Below are positions 56,438-64,000 of a stretch of 64,000 bases of DNA, one piece after another (positions within the stretch are counted from its first letter, which is position 1; every line of letters begins with the position of its first letter). The notes below the pieces were generated by a model that saw nothing but the letters and a program-made list of their open reading frames with translations, was not told the DNA's origin and ran no database searches. Source of the stretch: Galbula dea (lineage: Eukaryota > Chordata > Aves > Piciformes > Galbulidae); contig VWZX01002701.1 in NCBI GenBank assembly GCA_013399015.1, forward strand, positions 637,470-701,469, read 5' to 3'. The position numbers and the translations under genes were made by a program.

Positions 56438-56600
56438 CTGCTCCTCACAAGACTCATGCTCTAGACCCTTCACCACCTTCATTGCCCGTTTCTGGACACG
56501 CTCCAGTAACTCAATGTCCTTCTTGGAGTAAGGGCCTCAAAACTGAGCTCAGGATTCAAGGTGTGGCCTCCCCAGTGCCCAATCCAGGAGGACAATCCAT
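56438..56600 (-). mobile_element. CR1 internal fragment, opposed to its neighbour
   Basis: Reverse strand: CTGGAGCGTGTCCAGAAACG, the GTGAAGGGTCTAGAGCATGA stretch and GGCACTGGGGAGGCCACACC. It overlaps the same ORF2 part as the + fragment but belongs to another subfamily. Confidence 0.9.
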
Positions 56601-58021
56601 ACCATAGTGCCTCTGGCCACTGTAAGCTAGCACTGGGAGCAGAGAGATTCTCCAGCGTGGTGCTGAGCCACGCAGTTATTAACGCAGGAGAGCGTTTCAG
56701 GAGTCCTGGGCTGGTTGATTGGTGTAGTGGGGTTTGAATTCTGCAGTGAATATGACTAATAATCCATGACCTGGCTGTGATTATAGATGAAAGCAAGCTG
56801 ATGAAGAGACCCTGCAGTGGCACAGAAAGGAATTAGCCATTGTCTAAAGGCAGGGCAGTACCAGAGCATTTGGATTTCACATCTGAGGTTCACGGGTGAA
56901 TAATTCAGCACTGGGAGAAAACGCTTCAGCCACAGGGTGACATCTCCACATCTTCTATCAGTGATATCCAACACTTTAACTAAACATCCCTTCCCAGGAA
57001 GCTGGGGCAGCTGTCCAGAGAGTTTTCCTCTTAAATATCAGCATTCCAGATTGTTACCTGGATACAGATGGAGGTTTGGACCTGAGCTCTTAGGAGCTGC
57101 AGTCTCCCTTAGTGCAGGGTTGTTGCCTTTGGAAATTTCCTTCGGCGTTTGGCAGAACCCAAAAAATCTTTCCAAGGGATAATTAAGAGATGGTGGCTTT
57201 CTGTTTAATTGACATTTCCATCTAATGGGGTGAACTGTGAAGGCACACAGAGCCATAGATGAGGCTGTTTGGGAATTGGAAATACATGAAGCAGTTCTCA
57301 AAGGTAAACGTTGGCAGATTTATTAAAGGCAAAGAGGGAAAGTGGAACGTGTTTAAAAGGGCCTTGTGCAGTGACTTGCTGGGTTAGAAATGCAGGAGGC
57401 CTCTCAACTAAGCCAGACACTCTATTTTAAAGCTAAATCCAGTGCTATTCAATCCCTGCAAGACACTGCCATCCAGAAAGGAAAGTGTTAAAAGTGTTCC
57501 TACAACCTGAACTCTGCTTCCTCCAGCATATACATTAGAATAAGCCTTTAAATAAATGATCACATATTATTCCTCAAATAATTCATCCTTTTTTTTTTTC
57601 CCCCTGAATTATTAGCTAAAAATGGATGGTCTCTTATAATTGTCATCAATTCAGACTCCTTTTGGGGCTTAATAAGTTCTTTTCTCTGTGTGATAAGTGT
57701 TTTGATCATTTGCTTTTCCTACCTCCCCTTTATTCCCTTTTTAGTTGGAAGCCTTTGCTCCTTCAGATGCACATCATGGGCTGGGACTGTGAAGCCATTT
57801 AACCCCTAAAATTTGGTGGTCCAACTGTGTCAGCTATAGGAAACCACTCACTGTTGTGAAACTGTGTCAGTAGGTAGGTGCTGTAGAGATTCTACAAGTG
57901 TAAGTCACTTTTAGATTGGCCTCTGGCAGACTCAATACACTGAGGTGGGCTCTGGGGAAGCACAGTGGTGGTGATGATGCTGATGAAGTATTTAAGAGCT
58001 GCTACCTGGTTGTGTAATTAA
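56601..58021. other. long unique interval, AT-rich in part
   Basis: 1.4 kb without CR1. The 57480-57720 part (CAAATAATTCATCC, GAATTATTAGCTAAAAATGG, TTATAATTGTCATCAATTC) is AT-rich but not simple and looks like conserved noncoding DNA. At 57255-57303 a frame reading AIDEAVWELEIHEAVLK ends at AAAG/GTAAAC, with a poor acceptor. Confidence 0.35.
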
Positions 58022-58105
58022 AGGTTTAGTGGCATAGGGGTGATAGTCTTATGGTTGGACTTGATGACCTTAGAGGTCTCTTCCAACCTGAAGGATTCTG
58101 TGAAA
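58022..58105 (+). mobile_element. CR1 3' tail fragment
   Basis: AGGTTTAGTGGCATAGGGGT, TTGGACTTGATGACCTTAGA and CTTCCAACCTGAAGGATTCT. Confidence 0.9.
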
Positions 58106-59205
58106 GGCAAATGAGCAGAAGAAAGTTTATTTGCTTTACTGATTTGCACAGTGACAAAGCTCTAGACCCAGCTTTGTCCTCCCCAGGCTAAAAGCACAGG
58201 CTTTGCTTTCCCATCTCCCAGGAATTGTATCCAGTTGGAAGTCTGAAAAGGAAATGGTTTGGAAGAGCCCACCTGCAATCAGTATAGTCATTTATACCTA
58301 CATAAAACAGCAAGATCCTTCTAAAACTTCAGGTTGTTCATGAGTATTCACAGGATCTGGCTAGAAACTTGGATCTAATGGCTAAGGAATTTTTGTCTTC
58401 CACATCCATGAGGAATATCACCCCTTTTTGGGGGAAGAGTCTCTCACCTTTGCCTTTTTCCTAGCAATCTTCTTTCTTTAGTTTCTCAAACCCAGCATTT
58501 TAGCATTTGATCATCAATGCAACAAAACTCCAGGAGGAAGGAGCCCTTCCTCCCCTTCTTCTTGCTTCATTTCTTCCTGTGCCTAAGCCAAGCACTCAGT
58601 TGTTTAGTTTTCCTCTCTGTGCTTTTATGACAATTATGTGTACTTTAGAAATTAACACTTTTTTATCCTGAGTCCATGCTGGCTAATTGCTAATAAGAGA
58701 CAAATGAGCTTTGTTAAGATTTCCTTTTCTTGTGTTTTTTTCCTATAAAATTTCTAATTTGAAGATATTAGAAAAGAGAAATGTTTACCCCACTAGGGCT
58801 ACTGCTGGTAACATCCTCCTCCAGCACCAGCAAACTTAATTGCCCTCCTTAGTCCCAACTTTAATTTGTACAGAAAAATCCCCCACAAATCCTATTTTCT
58901 TTCTTCTGTTCTTTAAATCTACTGGTTGACAGGGACAAGAAAAGAATATTTCTGACAGGGTACCTGAAGAAGTCTGAGAAGGAGGTAAGCGTAAAGTCTG
59001 GGAGTGAGTCTTTAATTCACCATAGCTCTATGAAATCAATTCCTGGTGCTGTTTTGGTTCCATATCTTCAAACAAAATTTTACAAACCATTCTTCAGCTG
59101 AGTTCTGTCATAATATCCAGTCTGCAAGGGACTGGGAAACATCTCCTTTCTTCATAAGCTTCTGTCCTATTAATGCTCTTAACTTGGGTCTCTCAAGTTT
59201 CCTGA
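58106..59205. other. unique interval with candidate exon
   Basis: Unique AT-rich DNA. The candidate exon near 58933 lies here. Confidence 0.4.
58933..58984 (+). other. candidate small exon, unknown gene
   Basis: Seen: a pyrimidine-rich run (TTTTCTTTCTTCTGTTCTTT), then TCTACTGGTTGACAG, opens 52 bases that end GAAGGAG/GTAAGCG. With one leading base the frame reads DKKRIFLTGYLKKSEKE and reaches the donor in phase 0. The other two frames have stops. The GYLKK string resembles the start of some PH domains, but 17 residues are too few to assign one. It lies in one of the largest repeat-poor parts of the window, which supports it mildly. Confidence 0.35.
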
Positions 59206-59685
59206 TTAGAATCATCAAATCACTATGGTTGGAGAAGCCCTCTGAGATGACCAAATCCAACCATCCACCCAACACTGCCATGCTCACCACTAAACCATAG
59301 CCTCAGGTGCCACATCTGTAAGTTTTTTGGACACTTCCAGGGATGGTGACTCCACCACCTCCCTGGGCCAATGCCTGAGAACCCTCTGGTGAAGAAATTC
59401 TTCCTAATATCCAATCTGAACCTCCTTTGGTGCACCTTGAAGCCATTTCTTCTTGTCCACTCATCACCTGGGAGAAGAGACCAAGCCCCATCTTACTCCC
59501 ACCTCTTTTCAGAGAGCTGTAGAGAGCAAGGTCTCCCCTGAGCCTCCACTTCTCCAGGCTAACCAACCCCAGTTCCCTCAGCTGCCCCTCACAACTCTTG
59601 TGCTCTGGACCCTTCCCCACCTTGCTTGCCCTTCTCTGCACAGACTCCAGCACCTCAGTGTGCAAGGGACCCAAAACTGGATCAT
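59206..59685 (-). mobile_element. CR1 LINE, 3' end with tail
   Basis: The - strand reads LESVQRRASKVGKGPEHKSC, LRELGLVSLEKWRLRGDLA and FRLDIRKNFF, with a tail at AATCATCAAATCACTATGGT. The 5' end keeps a CAGTTTTGGGTCCC remnant, so it reaches slightly further than similar copies. Confidence 0.95.
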
Positions 59686-60104
59686 GGGAGAAATTTGCTA
59701 AGCTTTTAAGATACTTTCATGTAGACCTATTCATAAATACAATGCCCCAAAAAAAGATCATTTTGGTAAGAAGTTCATTTAAATGCAGCAATTCTGCCCA
59801 AACTCTTCTTTAATGGCTTTTGTTATTTTAGACCAAGCTGATGCATAATTAGCTTTGGAGAGGTCCTCATCTTTTTGTAGGCTAATACCCCAGAATCACA
59901 CTGAATTTTCAACCTTTGCAGATTTATGGCACTTGGGTTCTTTTTAATCATTCCAACCTAATTTTCTCAGCAATGTAGACACTTAAGATTTCTGATTTAT
60001 CTTAACTTTATATCCAGAGGTTGAGTGAAACCTACAGGTTTGGAATACAGGTGCTTTTAAAGAGGGAAGGCCAAAAACACAGGCTGTGTTTGGCAGTACT
60101 ATTG
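59686..60104. other. unique interval, nothing recognised
   Basis: Unique AT-rich DNA. Confidence 0.4.
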
Positions 60105-60250
60105 GCTCCTCCAGTTCAAGAGGGATGAGGAACTAGTGGAAAGCGTCCAGCAGAGGCTAGGGAGATGCTGAGGGGCCTGGAGCATCTGTAGGAGGAGGAA
60201 AGGCTGAGAGCCCTGGGGCTGCTTAGCCTGGAGAAGAGCAGACCCAGAGA
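60105..60250 (+). mobile_element. CR1 fragment, left arm of an inverted pair
   Basis: AGGAACTAGTGGAAAGCGTC through GGGCTGCTTAGCCTGGAGAA and GAGCAGACCCAGAGA, where the - strand copy starts. No tail. Confidence 0.92.
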
Positions 60251-60705
60251 AGGAGACTCCACAACCTCTCTGGGCAGCCTGGGCCAGGGCTCCAACACCC
60301 TCACACCAAACAACTTTCTCCTCCTGCTCAGCTGGAACTTCCTGGCTTCCAGTTTGTGCCCAGTGCCCCTTGGCCTGGCCCTGGCCACCACTGAGCAGAG
60401 GCTGGCCCCAGCCTCTTGCCCCCAGCCTTCAGCTCTTGCTCAGCCTTGAGCAGCTCCCCTCTGGGGCTGCTCTTCTCCAGGCTAAGCAGCCCCAGGGCTC
60501 TCAACCTTTCCTCCTCCCACAGATGCTCCAGTGCCCTCAGCATCTTCCTAGCCTCTCCTGGACACTCTCCAGCAGTTTCTTGTCTCTCTTGATCTGGGGA
60601 GCCCAGAACTAGCCCCAGGACTCCAGCTTTGGCCTCCCTAGTGCAGAGTAGAGGGGGAGGAGAACCTCCCTTCACCTGATGGCCACACTCTTCTGAATGC
60701 ACCCA
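60251..60705 (-). mobile_element. CR1 LINE, right arm of an inverted pair, tail missing
   Basis: The - strand reads EECGHQVKGGSPPPLLCTRE in one frame, with LEHLWEEERLRALGLLSLEK and FQLSRRRKLFGVRVLEPW further on. It breaks where the 3' tail should begin, directly at the left arm. Bases 60456-60597 are the reverse complement of most of 60118-60250. Confidence 0.94.
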
Positions 60706-61486
60706 AGAGAGTGTGATTCTCCACTCTCTTTCTTTGCAGTTTGGTACTCTCCTCTTTTGGCTTTAGAGCTGTCCCTTCCCTAAGCACTCTGCTGAAATCC
60801 ACCATATTTCAGATGTTCCCTCAAGCGTTGCAGCTTCTCAAGGATTTTAATTGCTGCCTTTTCCCTTTCTGATCTGCTGCTGCTCTTGATGTGTAGGAAT
60901 ACATTTACAGAGAGAGCTCCCTCTCTATTTTACGTGTGCTTTGTCAAGAAGGCTATAATTTTGTTCACTTCCTTCCTTTTCCCTTAAAGTTGTTTGTGAC
61001 AGGTCTTGAAACACTTGCCCCTTATGTCCTCCCAGAGTCAGGTCAAGAAGTGTCATTTATTTCAGAGCTGGCTCTCAGATAGTCTGCTCTTAATATCATA
61101 TCTCAGGGTCTGCTGGAGTTGGGGCTTGGGCTCTGTGATAATTGTTGCATCTGCTTTCAGTGGAGGAAAAAGTGGAGGCTTGCCATGAATATTAACAAGC
61201 CATCCATCCTTTACACCTTCTGGGAACACACTACTTCTGAGATTGTTTCTTCTTTTCATGGCTTTTGTGTTCTCCATTTTCTCTACAAGCTCTTTTTTTT
61301 TTCTCAACTTCATTTTTTTTTTCCCACCACAGAACTCAGATTAATTCCTAATTGGAGGCTTTTGTCTGTATTTATACCTAGGTTGCTGAACCTGTTGCTC
61401 AGCTAACACTGGCTCTGTCAAACTTCACCTTTGTGAAGGGTTTTAGATGCTCACTGCTGGGATTGACCCACAGAGGCCTTCTTTAT
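60706..61486. other. unique interval, nothing recognised
   Basis: Unique DNA with T-rich runs near 61290-61325. Confidence 0.4.
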
Positions 61487-61887
61487 CACCATCTTTATCA
61501 GTGAGCTGGGTGAGGGGATAGGGGGCAACCTCAGTTAAGTTTGCAGGTGACACCAAGTTGAGTGTTAGTGTTGATCTGCTTGAGGGTAGGGAGGTTCTAC
61601 AGAGGGATCTGGCCAGGCTGGATGGATGGGCTGAGGCCAGTGAGATGAGGTTCAATAAAACCAAGTGTCAGGTCCTACACTTGGGTCACAACAACCCCAT
61701 GAATGCTTCAGGCTTGGGGAGGAATGGCTGGAAAGCTGCCTCCAGGAAAAGGGCCTGGGGGTGTTGGTCAACAGCAGCTGAAGATGAGGCAGCAGAGTGC
61801 CCAGGTGGCCAAGAAGGCCAACAGCATCTTGGCTTGGATCAGCATTAGTGTGGCAGCAGGGTTAGGGCAGGGCTTCTCCTCCTGGAC
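61487..61887 (+). mobile_element. CR1 internal fragment, 3'-truncated
   Basis: Reads through ISVSVDLLEGREVLQRDLA-like residues, LDGWAEASEMRFNKTKCQV and LHLGHNNPMNASGLG, then other frames to a stop at TCCTCCTGGAC. It matches the first half of 9430-10360, but the second half is absent. Confidence 0.94.
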
Positions 61888-63041
61888 AAACCAAAGGGAT
61901 TTGGGAATTTCAGGGTCTGGTAGGAAAATGGCATCCTTCAGGTCAGTAAACAGTGAGCCTGGCATCACTGCACCAGCTCCTTGATGTGATCAAGATGAAG
62001 GTTTCTCTATTCTGTGTCCTGCCCAGGTTTTGTCAGGGCAAAAAAATAAAAAAGGAAGGGGGAGGGGAAAAAAAAAGAAGAAAGGAGAAGAAAAAAGCCC
62101 AGACAGAAAATGATGTGAACATTTCCCTCTGTAGAGGTCTTGCTGCTCACTTCCATCCCAGACGAGATGCGTGGTGTGGTGGCCTTGCTTTAGAGAGGAG
62201 CTGTGGGCTCAGGCCTGCAGCCCTATGGGGCTAGAGAGGTGGATCAGGCTTTTGGAGGAGCATTGTTGTTTTTCTGCTCATGACTGTGTCCTAGCAGATG
62301 CCCTTGAACCCTGTTGTGTGCTTCTGCAGGAGAGCTGATCAAGTCCTGCAAGAGCAGTAAATGTCATCGTTAGGAAGAGCACAGCACGATCACTATCCAT
62401 TCCTACCATGGGTAGACCTGAAGTCTCTCCTACTATTACTCCTCTGAATGTAAATATCTGGGAGACATTTACATGGTATTTCTTTTTAAGTATCTAATGT
62501 TTTCATTCAGAAGGATCATAACTCTTAAAAGAGCTGTCAGAGGCTCTGACATGTCATTAATTTCTCTAAAGCTCTATTTTTCGAGCGGTACAAACTGCAC
62601 ACGTAGAACACCTGCACTTACAACTCAGCAGGAAGAAAAAAAAAGCCACATCTTTTCTTTCTGCTGCACTTTCTTCCCCCACTTACTCCATAAAAAGCTT
62701 TCCCTTCACTTTGGATGCTCCTTCTCCATCTAGCCTCGTGATCTAACTCAGTGTGGAAATGGGATCTAGCAAGTCGGCTTCTGTCTAGTGACCTTTGGTT
62801 TCTGCAGCAGGACTCTTGCAGCTTTCATTCTGCACCAGTTGTCACTACCTCAGAAACTAGTCCATCTAGTCTGCTTCCCATATGTGTAGGTGGACTTTCA
62901 GTCAGTCTAGGAGACTCTTTAGTTTGAGCTGGTGGATGTTTGGGTTTTTTTCTCCTCTGCTTGGGAGGAGTGTATTAAGCTCCAACAGTACAAGGCTGGT
63001 GCCCAGGAAATATGAAGGAGGAGGTATTACTTCAAGGAGTC
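61888..63041. other. unique interval with purine tract
   Basis: Unique DNA. Contains a ~60-base purine-rich tract (62040-62098) and CpG-bearing TTTTTCGAGCGGTACAAAC near 62579. No exon was supported. Confidence 0.4.
62040..62098 (+). repeat. purine-rich low-complexity tract
   Basis: Almost entirely A and G, with GGAAGGGGGAGGGGAAAAAA in the middle. It is of the triplex-forming type. Confidence 0.85.
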
Positions 63042-63346
63042 CAGAAGAAAGATGGGCACAGACCTTTTAGCAGGGCCTGTTGTGACAGGATAAGAGGTGA
63101 TGGTTTGAAACTAGAAGAGAGAGATTTAGACTAGACCTAAGGAAGACATTTTTTACACTGAGGGTGACTAGACCTGCCAGATGTTGCCCAGAGAGGTGGG
63201 AGATGTCCCATCCCCAGAACTATTCCAGGTCAGGTTGTTTGGGGCTCTGAGCAACCTGATCTATTTGCAGATGTCCCTGCTGACTGCAGGGGGTTGGACT
63301 AGATGAGCTTGAAAGGTGCCTCCCCACCCAAACCTTTCTATGAAAT
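63042..63346 (+). mobile_element. CR1 3' end fragment (second subfamily)
   Basis: AAAGATGGGCACAGACCTTT, GCCCAGAGAGGTGGGAGATG, GGGGGTTGGACTAGATGAGC and AAACCTTTCTATGAAATC. Confidence 0.94.
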
Positions 63347-63857
63347 CCCAGCAGTAATAGGGTGATGCCTTTTAAAATGCTTGGGATCTTGCTCCTGGTT
63401 TATTTCCACATTGTTATTTTCTCTCTGGAGATGTTTTGTGGGCTGGAAGTGACAAAGTTACATTATTGGAGAATTATTGTTTCTGCTTTTGTCTTGTTTG
63501 ATGCATTGCAAGCCATTAGTTTAATATGGCTGTGCTTAGGTTGTGGCTGGAAAGAGGTCACCTGTGGCATTTTACACCAAATCCCTACCAACCAGTACAC
63601 CCAGGCAAAAATCAGGTCAACCAACCCATGCCTGTGCTTCTGAGCTTCCAACTGCAAGCCTCAGCTTATTCAAGTGATAAAACAAGGGCTTAACTTGCAG
63701 GATGAAGCTTTCTGCTGGACCAGCTCTTAACCCTCAGCCTGGTTCCTGTGGGTTAAACATTGAACAGTGAGAAGATCAGTAGTATCCTCCTTTAGCTGAT
63801 GTAGTTGGAGAGCTTGAAATGTTGCCACAATTCTCTTCTTAATAGTATTAAATACTT
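63347..63857. other. unique interval, nothing recognised
   Basis: Unique DNA. A 93-codon + strand frame at 63362-63643 has two hydrophobic stretches but no recognisable family or splice context. Confidence 0.4.
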
Positions 63858-63940
63858 AAATCATGGAATTGTTTAGGTTGGAAAAGACCTTTAAGATCAT
63901 CAAGTCCAACCTTAAACCTAACTCTGCCAGGTGTGATGGT
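63858..63940 (-). mobile_element. CR1 3' tail fragment
   Basis: ATCATGGAATTGTTTAGGTT, GGAAAAGACCTTTAAGATCA and TCAAGTCCAACCTTAAACC. The end is indistinct. Confidence 0.9.
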
Positions 63941-64000
63941 CATAGTCTGTACTCTAGGACTGTGGTTGTGATTCTGGGAGGACACATGACCCCATCCTTT

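Noticed and set aside
62040..62098. A-rich tract considered as the poly(A) tail of a processed pseudogene
   Set aside because: The sequence upstream shows no coding remnant, and the tract is mixed A and G rather than pure A.
1..64000. tRNA genes, rRNA, CRISPR arrays, endogenous retroviral genes or LTR pairs
   Set aside because: None could be supported by reading. The only abundant reverse-transcriptase sequence is of CR1 type, and no terminal repeat pairs were seen.

Overview
This is vertebrate nuclear DNA, almost certainly from a bird. The main evidence is about fifty copies of CR1, the dominant avian LINE. They carry reverse-transcriptase blocks, the typical 3' tail (a ...TTGGACTAGATGA...GGTCCCTTCCAACCC... 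signature) and terminal ATTCTATG-type octamers. A hand tally gives roughly 17 kb of CR1 in 64 kb, about a quarter of the window. Such a high CR1 load is known from woodpeckers and their relatives, so a piciform-like bird is a reasonable inference, but the sequence alone does not prove it.

No complete protein-coding gene, rRNA, tRNA or CRISPR array was found. Almost every long open frame is either a decayed piece of CR1 ORF2 (motifs such as LSKFADDTKL, VLHLGRNN, ERVQRRA, LRELGLVSLEKRRLRGDLL, FRLDIRKNFF, HWNRLPREV) or its antisense shadow. None of the CR1 copies can be active: all are 5'-truncated and most are frameshifted. The window therefore looks like intergenic or long-intron DNA.

Layout: 1-16.3 kb holds eleven CR1 copies, all on the + strand. 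From 17.4 to 40 kb, copies of both orientations alternate with unique DNA, including a possible conserved regulatory element with an RFX-type X-box near 21.49 kb and a CRE/CCAAT pair near 24.93 kb. From 40 to 56.6 kb there are more CR1 copies, some rearranged, plus a coding-periodic 15/18-bp minisatellite at 44.65-44.99 kb. From 56.6 to 59.2 kb lies one of the largest stretches nearly free of repeats, with a small candidate exon at 58.93 kb. From 59.2 to 64 kb CR1 resumes, including a near-palindrome made of two opposed copies at 60.1-60.7 kb.

Several short + strand segments have good splice acceptors and donors with an open frame between them (near 13.7, 29.7, 47.6, 52.2 and 58.9 kb). They are candidate exons of unknown identity, and pseudo-exons of this quality are common by chance. 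Three single Ns (847, 5882, 12107) all fall inside the same ~45-base part of one CR1 subfamily, which suggests assembly joins rather than biology. Intervals shorter than about 600 bases between CR1 copies that have no entry of their own showed nothing recognisable. CR1 boundaries were set by eye and may be off by 10-20 bases.
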